Shown here in pieces: positions 13,101 through 26,900 of a stretch of 64,000 nt of DNA (positions are counted from its first letter, which is position 1; every line of letters begins with the position of its first letter). The position numbers and the translations under genes are program-made. The DNA lies in assembly GCA_024305405.1 (NCBI GenBank), contig JAKNDB010000086.1, positions 124,001 through 188,000 of the forward strand, in the 5' to 3' direction. Source of the DNA: Dirofilaria immitis (lineage: Eukaryota > Nematoda > Chromadorea > Rhabditida > Onchocercidae). The notes under the pieces are model-generated. The model saw nothing but the letters and a program-made list of their open reading frames with translations, was not told the DNA's origin and ran no database searches.

Positions 13101-16100
13101 ATAGATACATAGCAGAATATTTGTTTTCAGAAGCCATTCTCCAATTCGATCAACTCTAAGTGCATATGATATGAAGTTGTCTAAATATAATTCCATTTCT
13201 ACGTAAGTGTTTTGGTATACTCACTCGATCTATTTAATTGATGAAAACAATTATTAATAAATTCACTAATAGTTACAGAGACATGTTGTTATCACCGCTG
13301 CCTTTCCCATCATATTCCAAAGTTAACAATTTGTATAAAAATGTCAATTCACATGTATTAAGTCAGGTTATTCATAATTCAACAACATCGGAGAGAATTT
13401 CTGGAAGCGAATCCAACAAAAGAGAAGTAATTATTTCTAAATAGATCATTGCATAAATTAGTTTAGTAAATATGGATCAACTAGTTTGGAATAATTTTAA
13501 AAAGTTGTCGTATTATGTCGAAAGTTTTCAACCTTATTATTCTAGAATAATTTTTGAATTACTCATTAGATTGGTAAAGAATAACTCTCGAAAATATTAC
13601 TAAAATATAAATAAATTTTCAAATTAACAGCACTGTGTCATCATTCCCGACAGCGCAAATCTGCATTGCAATCAGATTCTTCATCTGATATCGAACAAGG
13701 GATTGAATTGCGTAAAAAAATTACGGAAACGACTTCGAAAAAATCGAGTAATGAAGGTAAGTAAGTGATTGGCATGCTGCAAACATTTTAAATTACTAGA
13801 AATTTATCGTATATGTACATATGATTTGATTTTGTAGGTAGATTCGAGAGCAAACTGTTATTGGCAAGTGAAGAAAAAGGAATGACGGTAACTGACGATG
13901 AGATAAGTGCGGTAAGTTTCGATCACAGTACCGTGCTATTAACTTTCAGAGTCATGCAATTGTCGAGTTTATTAATAAAATTTGAATTAAATAATTCCTT
14001 TGCTATCATTTTCTTTTTCTTCAATTTAGAAGACATCTAATCAATATAGAAAAAGAGTGGAAGATTTTTGATAAACGCTTCACTTCACATATTAGAAATG
14101 AATGCAAATATTTTTCAGAAAAATGGTATCGGAAAGAATTCTCTTGAGAACGGAAAAATGAAACTGAATCATATTCTTGACAACTTAGAGTTTGCACCTT
14201 TCCTTTTTATTTTCCCTTTGACCTTCATTTACTACTTCGATGACAGGAATTATCTTTTCGATAATATTTGCTATTTTATTGCAAATTTTAAATCTTAAAG
14301 TTTATTCCTTTGGCGCAGCTGAAGCGAAATTTGTTTGAGAAGTTTTGATGTACATGAAAAGAAAAGAAATACTGTTTCTATACTAATAACAGCAACGTTA
14401 AATAGATTGTTATCCCTAAAAATCCTCTGATGAAAGCAGCAGTATCTCCTATAACACGTCTCAGCTGGAAATAATACGTGAATATTTGCTGGCAGTGATT
14501 TCTTCAGGACATCATTTTCGATAACTTTTTCGGCATTATACAATGAAAAATCAAAACTGAGAATAATTCCTACAGAATACGATGAAGGTTGGTCATCTTA
14601 GAAAAATTTCATTGAGCAATAGCAGCGAAGGACTGATTTGAAACTTTATTGGTTTGTGCGAAGTTAAAAAGAATAAAAGCATATTTTCCAAATTTTATTT
14701 TGGATATAAGTACAAAAAGTGGAAAGCTGAGGATTGAGCTAGATTGAGATCTTATCAGTCAGACTTATCATTGCTCATTTTCTTGTGATCTTCTGATTAG
14801 GAATAATTATAAAAAAGCATTAGATTTTTATGCATTTTTCAGAAATGTATCTTCGTGTTGCACATTTTTATTCCTTTTTACCCATTCCTTTTTTTTTCAA
14901 ATAAATTCCTTAATAAAAAATTATACGTAATGGATCAATATTAATCATCAATATGATCATTTTTACGACTACAATGAGAATCACTCAATTGCACACTAGT
15001 GCTATTGTTTTTTGATATACATGACGGGAACAGTTGCATTTTCAGACGATCACTCTCAACAAATTATTCATATTATTACGATTATCCAAATTATTCGTCC
15101 CTTTCTAGATTCATACATAATTAAGAATGAAACGTTAATGATTTTGGCACTCGATTGATATTACGAAAAACATCTATTCTGGGATATTTAGATTATCATT
15201 AATGGACTGTCCATCGATAACATGAGGTGGATTGGATGAGAGAGATATTTTCAGAATTTCCGTTATTATCACTGATTGTAACTTTTTGATTTGTTTAATT
15301 GTATTTTCAGATCGCTCCTTTCTTTTATTTTGGTGACCTAATTTTTTTCTATTTAATTAACTTCGTGATTCAAATTTTGATCTGAAAATGCTAGTTATGT
15401 ATGTGTTTCTGGCATAAGCTGTGTTATTGAAGATAGCCTGATTTTTAGATAATAGTACTACTGTTAATTTGCTAGCTATTAATAGTTTGTGCTATTATCG
15501 ATTTTCTTTAGCGTGTATCATTCTGCATGTTACTAATATTATAGTGACTCTTCCCGAGAAAGTTTTAGAATTCATTGGACTCCATCGCTCCCATCAATAA
15601 TTTAATTTTTTTCCAATTTTATGGTTATGAAAGCCATTTGCAATTGTTTAAATTAAATCTGCAGAACAATTATGAGAAAATGTTAAAGAAATGATTGATA
15701 TTCTGAATGAGGATTGAAACTTATCTGCACAATAAATGAATTAATTTTTCATATCAAATCTTCCCTATAGAAATAGAAATATGCGTGCAATAAACGTTAA
15801 GCTTACAAGGTTTGCGACATACACCGCAGATCGTAGCACCAATTTCTATCGCTTTTTATTTTTCCCAATATTACTATTAAACTGTAGCACAATCTGAAGA
15901 AGGCGAGCAGAAGAGTGAAAAGAAGCTGAACGAAGAATTGTCTTCATTTTTAAAAAGAAATCAACGGAGAAAAGCGATGAGAAAGCGCCTGAGACAAATT
16001 ATATCAATTCCAAAAACGAAATGAAGAATACAATGCTTAAAAAAGAAAGGTCCTTCTGACTATGTTTATCCAAATCATACATATATACTATGTAAAGCGC

Positions 16101-17038
16101 TCTATCCTTCTATCAATATAAATTGATGTCTACAATAATAGCAGAGGGAAGTGAAGCTAACGTGTAATTAAAACTGATCTTTTGCTTGTTGCAAATTATC
16201 GTATATGTTTTCTCATTTAACTGTTTATCAGTTTTCTTTTCAATGAAATGAAAATTGTTCAGGCAATAAATGTACGAAATATGACGACATACCGACGGAA
16301 ATGCAGAAAATACCAAATATAGATGTGAAGTCGGTAGATCAGAAAGAAAAATTTTGTTGTTCGGATCAACTTCCGGCTCCATTTTCACTGTTGGTAAGTC
16401 TTTAGTTATATCATTTCTCGTAAAAATTGCTTTTTAAAGCGAAAGCAAAAAATTTAAAACGAAAGATATTACTTACTTTCATATTCAGGTGATAACTTTG
16501 CTGTCATTAATTTAGATTGTATGAGCGTAAGTGAATATTTTCTTAGCATACTCGAGATTTTTGGAGTTTCAATTAAAACATGTTGAATTGTGTGCAGCAA
16601 GTTATATAAAAGTTGAAATTATCAAATTAAAACTTATATTCAGAATTTGCCCTGAACAATGTAAGGTAATGGATGCATTGATATCTCTTTGATAAATCAT
16701 ATTCTATTTTTATTTCATGTTACCTTATTATCCTTATTTTTCTAAAGAGTCAGAGATTTTTAACATAATAATTATATTAGCGAATTCAATCGTTCCATTA
16801 ATTTTGTTCGCAAGCATGCATTCACTTACATTTTAAGACGATTAATTTCTTTTTCTGTTGCTTAAAGTCATAAATTTTTCTTAAAATTTTTTACAGATAT
16901 ATTTGATTCATTATGATTAAATACTTCGAGGAATGAATGATTGTTTCGTTTTTCTTATAGGCTATGGACACATCAACTGACAAACTCTTTGAAACTACCA
17001 CGAAGCACTATGATGATGTAGCTCATTTCAAACATTCA
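10132..17038 (+). other. Large scaffold gene: N-terminal exon block
   Basis: Exons seen: 10132-10250, 11403-11524, 11789-11863, 12210-12321, 12422-12659, 12812-12947, 13131-13202, 13279-13426, 13654-13756, 13838-13911, 14030-14056, 14119-14189, about 15889-16049, about 16261-16393 and 16961-17038. The encoded sequence is low in hydrophobics and rich in Ser, Arg and Asn (for example RSSLNSLRSYIDEQTT in exon 5). Phases agree from exon 1 to 6 and from 7 to 11. They clash at 12947/13131, around the 14189/15889 intron and around 16049/16261, so a small exon or a sequence error is missing at each. Another coding-like stretch at 14393-14494 (SSDESSSISYNTSQLEIIRE) needs one base changed to be used. 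Confidence 0.65.
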
Positions 17039-20000
17039 GGTTTATGAATTTTAAAATTACTGCAGTTATGTTTATTGTCGATTCCTTGCTGTGAGGTTTT
17101 TGCCGATTTCCTTATTCCTGTAAACAATACTTTCCCATAAGATCGTATTTTATTGTTTAAAGAATTTTGGCTAAATTAATTCTCAGCAGTAACGATTTGT
17201 ATAATCTGATTCATTAGGGCAACAGTTTGAACAATTTGGCTTATTAATTAATGGCAGCTATAACCATTCATTTATCATAATCACTTAATCTTAACATAAT
17301 TCCTTTCAAATTCGTTATTCAATGAATTATTTATTATTCAGTTCAACTTTTTGCATTTGTTTTCCCCTTTTTGTCTGTCCACTGTTTTCATCATGGGATT
17401 GCTGATCATAGCATAAGATAGTCTTAAATTAATTACTTATAATTTGTTCGTCAAATAGTCTATCACATTGACCTCAGGTCTTATAACTCCTTTTCTTCCA
17501 ATTCTTATCTCAATTTTCTTCCTTGTTTGTAAGACGTAGTTATAATGTCATTACCAAATGAAACAATATGTAATTCTTTTTCTTTGGACTTATTTATATA
17601 TGCAAAGGAAGTCAATTTACAGTGTATTAATTTAACGGAAAGATAATTTGTTTACTCATATCACCATAGCACAACACAATTTGCGATATATCAACTATAA
17701 TGTTAAGATCAAAAATTCGATTAGCTTTCGGAAAATCAAAGGTTTACGAAAATATTTTCTATAACGCAAAAATCCTTTGATTATTTCGTCATATTTATCT
17801 TTTGTAAAATTTTTTTGGCTCTCTTATTCACTTTACTTGAGACATACAATTTTTTTATGATTAAAATAAAACAAAACTGAACAATTCGTAATAAAATTTT
17901 AATTTGTAAGTTGAATGCTTAGTGCCATTATGTCTAGCGAATATAGACGATTAATACATATGAAACTGCTCTTAGACGATTGATTCTACTTACAAAACTT
18001 TATGGCCATATTCAAAAAAGTTTAGAAAATGAAATCTCTCTAGTCGATAATCTTGAACTTAATACTAAACGAAGTTCTCGACTTTGTGGTTACTTACATT
18101 CCTTTTTATTGGCTTTTCTAAATTTCTCACTTTAAACATAAATGCAACTCTCCTTTCACAATTACATCATCTTTTTTTTAAAGAAAGAAATTAAGTTTAC
18201 AATAAATTTATTGGAAGTGACAACTGGCTCATTATTCAAAACTTTAATCACATTATTATTAATTTAAAGTAGTATCATCAGATCATGTAGCTAGGTAAAT
18301 ACATCTAAGAATGCCTACAAAAATATATTTATGATATCTGGCTCATAATAAATGTATAGAAAATTCTTTTGACTTTTTAGTTTCTTCATTTTTTGTATTA
18401 TTGAATAGGGATAAAGAATTAGGAGAGAAAATATAGGACCTTCTGTTTCAAAATAGTTTGTAAAATATGTAAAAGTTAAATACCAGTGTTGGAAGAAGTA
18501 AGTTTATATGCTCTACAACGCATAGACTTTGGCCAATGATTGAGACAGAAAATATCGCAAATTTATTAAGACAAATATTATTTTATAAAAAAATTCTAGG
18601 AAGTATTTTTAAATATAACATGAAAGTAATCAGCAATTACTCTTTAACCTTCACTTCAGATAATCCCCACTCATGCTTCTTTTAATATTGATTTTATTGA
18701 GAGAGAGGATCAATGTACTTTGACTGAAATTTCACGTTTTTAAATTATTGTTTATCATGAACATTGAAATGAAAGTGAATTTCATGCAAAATTTTTTTAT
18801 AATCCAGTGGATGCCGTATAGTCTAATGATGTTGTTCGAAATGTATTATTTGTCGAAAATTATGCATCATAATCAAATAGTTTAATCATATTTTAAAAAT
18901 CAAAATATATTATATCGATATTAAAAACGGAAAGAGAAATAGAAGACTGCTTTGTTTAGATTAATGTCTACATAAGAGACATAAAGTAGCCTGAAGATGA
19001 AACTCATTCCATCATTTTTTTCTACTATATTTATTTCGTATCCTACGCGAGAACTGATTTGATCGCTATAAAAATAATTGTTTAAAAAAGCTCTTCTTGG
19101 TCATTAAAATACCATTGCAGTTGTAAATAGTTTTTGAAATCTGAAATTTTTCATCGAAATGTAATTTATTACGAAAAAATATTGACATATTAGTTAGATT
19201 CAATTTCACTTTTCGTTTATTCGAACTTCTTAATCTTATTATTTATTAGATTTCGTTTTTTTTTATTGAAAATTTATTAAACAATAATTTTGTCTTTCTA
19301 TTAGATTACATGTCGTAGACATGTGAGATTTTGATGTACATCGAATGCGGAATTTTTAGAAGAGAAAATTTCAAAATCAAAATCTCCAGCACCAGTACCT
19401 GGTACCTGGAACGGTCCTGATTATCATGAAATGAATATCAGCCATAACAAACAGTTACAGCGGTTTGCTTTTTGTAAATTCGAATTTAATTTATTTCGTA
19501 AATCAGCTTGCATCGCTGTTAGGAATTATGCGCAGTGATAGAATGCTTGTAAAATTCTATTTCAGCTTCTTCATATAAAAACAAAAAGATGAAAAAAGTG
19601 GAAGTTTTAGGTACGAAATATGCAGCAACGCGAGAGCATCTGGAGTTATTATCAAAAGATACGCATTTTGTACGATACCATCAGTGACTGTTTGCGCAAC
19701 AGCACCAAAACCTCACCATTCAATCGAGATTGCACTAAGTTGTGCATTTCGGTCATTGATTGCAAACAACGAAAAAGTTTCTTGCAGTATAAAATATCAC
19801 AAGTAAACTTTTCCTAGTTCCATAGTTCTTGAATTTTCTTTTCATTTTCCGTTATTTCCATATTATAATAGCTTCATTTTCATCTCTAATAAAATTCATT
19901 GTCAATCAATTTACACATGAATCAGTCATCAAATTTCTAAATTGTTAGAAATATCCCAGTTTATGGTCAAGATATGTTATTTCAACCAATATTTTTAAGC

Positions 20001-23000
20001 AAAGATAATTGACTAACGTAGGTAAGGTATCTCTCAAGGATACGAGATATTGATGACCTACTATGCATTACTGTTACATCACTTCGTTTTTATAAATTCA
20101 CAAGCAAGGGTTTTGGAGACCAAAATAAGGCGCTGGGATTATTTCAGGTCAATTAAAATGAACAAAAAATTGTTGGCGACAATTAATACTGCGATCAAAT
20201 TTAATGTATCATTTACGTCCCAAATACAATCAGTGGAAAATATATTTTATATCATTAGAGTGGAAAGGTAGGCTTGGCTCTAATGTTAAGTAATGGATTA
20301 TTGAGAAGTGATTAATTGCCAAAAAGTCAATAATTCCGTATTCCTATTGATATTATATTGCGTATGCTTCGAATTCTAGGAAATATGGTATGTATTCAAT
20401 AACCATAAAGGAGCCTAGTATTCGACTGATTACTATCCGAGATTCGATATCTAAAAAACCGGATGAACGAAATTCGTGTCGAGCTCAGGTAAGAGTAATA
20501 ATATGATCGTATTGACTAGATATATAAATTTTTAATAGGTCGGTCTTCATGAAAAGTCATTTCTAATCATGTTTATCAACATACAAAGCAATCGACCAAG
20601 CTGGTAAATTTACAGAATAAAATTAAGTTGGAGCGGAATCTTGCGCAGTAGTTAAGAATTATCATTTATCACTAACACCAATATCTCTCGCAATATTTTT
20701 TGAATATAACAGCAGACTATTTCTTCGGAATCGTTTCTTTGCTTACATTTCTGCAGAAAGCATTTGAGTCATATTTTTAATTCTACTGTTCTATATTCAG
20801 GTAACAGTCCTTATTTCACCTTCTACCAATATGAACTTTTATCAGTGCTTGAAACGTGTGCAAGTTATGCATCCTAAACGCACTTATCCTGTGTTAGTCG
20901 TTGGCATTATTTAAGTCTTCAAATGATACAATTTTACTAACGAATGTTTTTAGGATCTTTTCTCTTTTCCCATTTCATTTTTATTTTCATTTTTATAAAT
21001 AACTGATTAGAGGGCTTTGATTGAGAGAAAGTTTGCCCTCAAAAGCTTTCAGGTGAAATATTAACATATTTCACACTACGAGTAAAACTATATCCTATAT
21101 CCATCTGATAATAATGATTTTAGATCCGCAAAAGAATATTGAAACAAGTCTGCATTGTTGGAGAGAAAATGCGGTAAGTGCTGTTCAACTAAATACTGCA
21201 CGAAATGTTTCTTGTCGCTGTGATAATTTAAAACTTTCTGACAAGTTTGTCAACTTTTTGTATTCTTCGTTTGAAATTTCCTTCGGATGATATTTAAATT
21301 TAATCTGTATGACTATATCTATTTGGAGAAAAAGGAAATGACCAATTCTCGTATAATTGCTTTGTCGAATGAATAAATAAATGGATTTCGGGACAAAAAT
21401 CAAAACAAAAATCTCTTTATCGTAGAGGACAGAGGTTATGAATGAAATCAACTACTCATCGGAGCAGTTGTCTTTTAGGGAAAAAAATCAATATTGATGA
21501 GGTCATTTATACTGTCCGTTCAAAAATAGCATTTCGTCAAGAGCAATGGTATCGCCGTTTTTAATGAAGAGATTTGATAGAATTGAATGGAATGATAATA
21601 CCGCATTCATTGCACATTTTCTCATTTCAGGCACTATCGCAGAGGGATGAATTTATACTTTCGGATCATTCTTTACTTGAAAAATACGTGAAATATAAAC
21701 GCGAGAAATTGAAACATATGCATAGTGAACCGATGGAATTTGATAGTAGGGAATCGTCATGTTCTTTAGCGGCTTCCGAACTTATGCGAGCTTGTGCTGG
21801 TAGACTTTAAATAATTATTATTATATGCGTACTTGCACAAAGTGATTTTTTTCTCAAGTTTTTTTCTCAATTTCTCAAGAAATAGTAATAGCATAAATAA
21901 GCAATACAGAGACTGTCCTATTTTGAATGTCATTAATATTATTAATTGAAAACTTATATTTTGACCAAAATAGGAGTACTCAAAGAAAACCTCAAGGATA
22001 AATTAGCATAGTGTTAGGGAATTGATAGAGGAATTAATTAGCACGTAACTTACCAGCGTAATGAGAAATCAGAATGGTCTATATTTCTATATTTTTTATA
22101 CTTGTCATCAGAGCAAATTTCATACCCCATAAAATTTCCTGATTGAATAACTATATTATACAAATATATAAAATTACAAATCTGTTGAATTTAGTTCGAA
22201 TATTGGAACCAACTCGTCAAGTGCCATACATCACAGCGCCAAATCGTTCACGTTTGGGAAGTGTCGAAGTGGAATCCGTTTCAAGCCTAACAGGAGAAGC
22301 TTCACTTGTTAATTCCACTGGAACGCTTGATTTATTGTCATACAGAGAACAATTACTAAGCACATGTTATCATGGACTGAATAAATCACCAGCTATTAAG
22401 TATCATTCTTCTACGTTATCATTCGTATCAGTTTTTTATTTTATTTCCTGTATTTCTGTAACCATGTTACATTTTCCATTGCCATTATATGCCATGATCG
22501 TCTTTAGTCTATTCATATGATGCCTAATAACTGAGAAATCATTTATTTATTTAAATCTAAAAAAAATCTTAAAAATAATCTAAAGAAATATCTTCAAAAT
22601 AATCTAAAGAAAAAATAGTTTTGACAGAACAAATAAAGCGAAATAGATCGATTTCAGACCAGAGCGTTCGACATCACTGACAAAGCAGTCTTTTGAATTT
22701 GATGCTCCAATGTCACCATTTGAACAAAAACTGCGAAATCAGGCATTCCGGCTTCACAAAATATCGACATTCTCTGATGGTGACAGTCCAGCTATACAGG
22801 TTAAATAAATTAATTACTCGTCAGTGAACGATGGATGGAAGCAATAGACTTTCTGCTGAACACTGGGAAAGAAATATCAGGAAGAGGATGTGTGGTGTAG
22901 GCAGAAATAAATAAGACAACAATACGAAGCTAACAAAAGTTCTGTTGTGATATGTGCTGGACAAGTTGAATATTTACAACAACTGGGCAGGCTATGATCC

Positions 23001-23880
23001 ATTAGCCTCATTGCTTCTGCAACATTTCGCAATATTTCGTGAAGCATACGTGAAGTTAATCGGCTGTTTGCATCAATCCAACGGCTTATTCTTTGAGTTA
23101 CTTATCAGCAACATTTAATTGGAGATTCTCAAAACTTCGATTCTCTACTAATGCTCTGGCATCTTATCTTTAAGTGTCTCTGACTATATTACACTTGTAC
23201 TAATCTCCTCTGACTAGCCTTCGTCTTCTTTTTCTCCCTCTTCATTTCATTTTTCTTCAACAATTTCTTTTCTGTCGGATCTTCTTTTTTGGTGATTGTG
23301 TGACTTTATAGGTGACTTATATGTTCTCTGTTATTTTGTTGTTCTTGAAATGAATGAAGTGGATTTCACAAGACGTAATGGTGCTAAATTCGATAACTTG
23401 ATGAGCTTATTTACATGTTTTGATGATGCCCCACGGTATCATGATGATTCTAGTAGCAATATTTCATTTCATCAGTCGTAAGTTCGAAACAGATTGTTAC
23501 GTTAAAATGAGCATTTCCTTTCTTTGCTATATGTAGGAAAGTTTTCTCACTATCCACTTTTTTTATAAATGAAATTTTTGCTTACTAACATCACTGACAA
23601 TGGCTAATTTTATATTTTGCATTTAGTTCTGATCCGTTAAATATTTAAAATGATTGGAGTATATTGACAGTTTTAGTTTTAAAAAATAAAGGAACAGGAT
23701 GACAACCTATATGATTAGACGAGTCACAATGCATATCTATGAATTATACAAATATATACGACAAATTCATCGTATATATCTATGATTAGACAGGTCATAA
23801 TGCATATCTATGATTAGACAAACATAGACGAGTCATAATCCGTATCTGTGATTGGAGAAATATATACGACAAAATCATCG

Positions 23881-23912
<32 letters not shown>

Positions 23913-26900
23913 TAGACGAGTCACAATAATTTATCTATTAAACATAATCGTCTCTTTAGCGAGCTTTCATTCGCTATTCGCATGCATGAATTCCAAGAAG
24001 AAAAAATAGCAAATCAAAATATTTTTAATGGGCGAATTCTGACGGAGTAGTAATGCCCTGATTATTTATTTACATGATTTTGATAATTCCATAGATTATA
24101 AAAGATGAATAAAATTCAAGCAAATAACTGAGATAATCTAATTAATATTTAATTAGATAAATTATTGTTAAATAGTTGTAAAAGTGAACTTAGCAAGTAA
24201 AACATTTAAAATGAGAACGTCAATAATCCAAAATATTCAAATTTCCTTCCTTTCATCGCTTTTGCTTCATTTACTCTAATCGTTACAATTTTCTAGCATT
24301 CTTTTAATCTAATTTCATTCAGTATTATCCAAGAATAGAACTTATCTTCTTTTCAATTCTTTCGTTATCCCATTCAGAAAAAAGAAAACTTTTCAAATGC
24401 CAAAAACATCATCACCCGATTGTGCGCTTTTCTTCCATTGCTCTTCCTATGATTGCTTTTTAGTAATTTCTTATTTTATTCATTGTATACAGCTTGAATT
24501 TCTCAATAGTAAACGAATTCCTATAATTAAATAGTTGTAAAAGTGAACTTAGCAAGTAAAACAATTTAATTGAAACTGTATAAGATATTGTTGTTTCTTT
24601 TGTAGCGATAAATTGCGAATACAATCATTGTTTACAGGATACACCTTTTGTGGAAATAACAATGCAACTTCCCGTTCATAACCACAATAGGTACCCTTCT
24701 GCTGAAGGTTTGTCATTCAAGATAATTTATTTATAGTAATGATAAAAATGATAACCTTATGCTTAAGATGCCATTCTTTTCAATTTTACTTTTCCTATAA
24801 GCTCTTCAAATAGGTGCTTTCTATGAATCATTCAAAATAATAATAATGATAGCACGTCAAGTAATGCTCTTTTCGCATAAAAATTTTTGATCTGATAAAA
24901 CCTTGTGCCTCAAAGCAATTCACTGTGAACTAGCAATTAAGTGATGATCTGCAAGAACAGCGCATCTATTCACAAATTATTGGTAAAATAAGTTGGTATA
25001 TTTCGTATAAATTCCTAGCTTTAGTACTGATACAATTTCAGTATTGATATATGATATATGACTTAAAACTCGTATATTGATATAACTTAGAAGGATGATA
25101 TTACTTGAGCATCGGTATAGTTCGACTGTAAGTATAGATTCTGAGTAGAATATGATTCGGGTACAGATTCAACGTTTAGAGGGATGCAAATTTGTACTGG
25201 TATAATTCCAATAATATTAGAAATCGACATTATCACTAATTACAGGTTCGTCTTTAACATCAAATTTCACAGCTGCGGTAGCAGCAGCGACGCAGCCACG
25301 GCATGAGCGTTATGCGGCACACATACCGATTACTCCTGTCGACGGAAGTGGGCGTCAATCAGCAACTAGTATCGATTCTTGCAATAGGTTGGTTGATTGA
25401 ATGATCCGATATATGTATGGGAAGAGGAAAAGATGTATGAAGAGCTGAATCAGGGAAGGACATTTGTTATAAAGAGAGATTAATACAAATATCGATAGAA
25501 ACCGATTTAAATTAAAATCGATATTAAAATAAGATTATCTGAGAGCAACCGGGAGTAAATGATTTCCTGTTCATATCATGAATTGACGATAATGAGGAAA
25601 GTGAAGCTCGAAGTGTCATGAAAATTAGGACGATAAATCGTCATGATTTAATAATATCTTCTTTTAAGGCTTTCCATAGGTTATTGAAAAGGAAGTGTGA
25701 AGTTTTCTGTTACTTTTAAAAGTAATAATTAATTAATCCATCACTATATTCTGATTTTTCTTTACCTCATTACAAACTTCATTAATTCTCTTCATTTCTT
25801 TAACGATAATTTTCTTCTTTTCATTAGTTTATGAAGTGCTGATATCGTTACAGTTGGCGTTTGTGTAAATAATGATGGGAACATAGAGGGGTACAAGTGC
25901 TGATCTGAAGGAGTCCTGATTGAGGCGGAACTTCTTCATTTCCACTGACAGATTTTCCTTTACAATTTTGTCTTTGCTTTCATTTCATTTCAGTTCACTT
26001 CGCCGCCATCAACTATTTCATATTTCAGTTTTCTTGCAAATTTTTCACTTTATAATGTATTTTTTTTTACTGAAAAAGCTTAAAAGAATAGTCAATTCAT
26101 ATCTATTCCAATATTTTTATGCGTTTTTTTTTATTTCTTTATCTTAAATTTATTCAATATTCCACTAATTATGCAGCAGATTTAACAACAAATTTAGGCG
26201 AGTTAAAGAAATATCTGATTATTGCAAAAATTATTTAATTTTGATTCTGCGGAATGTCACTTATGCAATGATATAAGTTTATCATGAGATATTCCATGAT
26301 ACGCTTGAAAAGACCGATTGCGATGTTGCAAGATATTCCAATATGATGAGCTTAATTTTCAAAAATTTACTCATAAAAGCATTTAATTATAAAAGTATTA
26401 TGTATAGTTTTTATATTCGATAATGATGAGTATAGAGGAAATACTTTTTTCTCTTTATATCATACTATCATTTGTTATCTTCATAATTATTAAATTCAAT
26501 GTCATTGCATCACTATCATTTTTATTATTATCACCATTTCATCGTTGTTATTTTCTTTATTAATTTCTTGAGAGAATAGACGGCATTGTTTTGCAATCGG
26601 GTTTCTTTATCTAGCAGAACAAGAGACGTGTTTTGGATTCTTCTGATATACAGCTAATTATGATAATGTACTGACTAGTTGTAGATAATGAGATATCAAA
26701 TAGTTTAATAAGAAATAAGAAGAACGTGCATTGCAGTGGTACTATGGAGATAACTAATCTACAGTTGGACCAAATGATCGATCAAGCTCGATATAGCCAT
26801 TACCAGCATAGGAATAAATTTAAAGAAGCTGTTGATTATTTGGACCAAATATTCGAAGATCTCAAGAAAGAAGGCGAACAGGTGCACGCCGTTTACTTAG

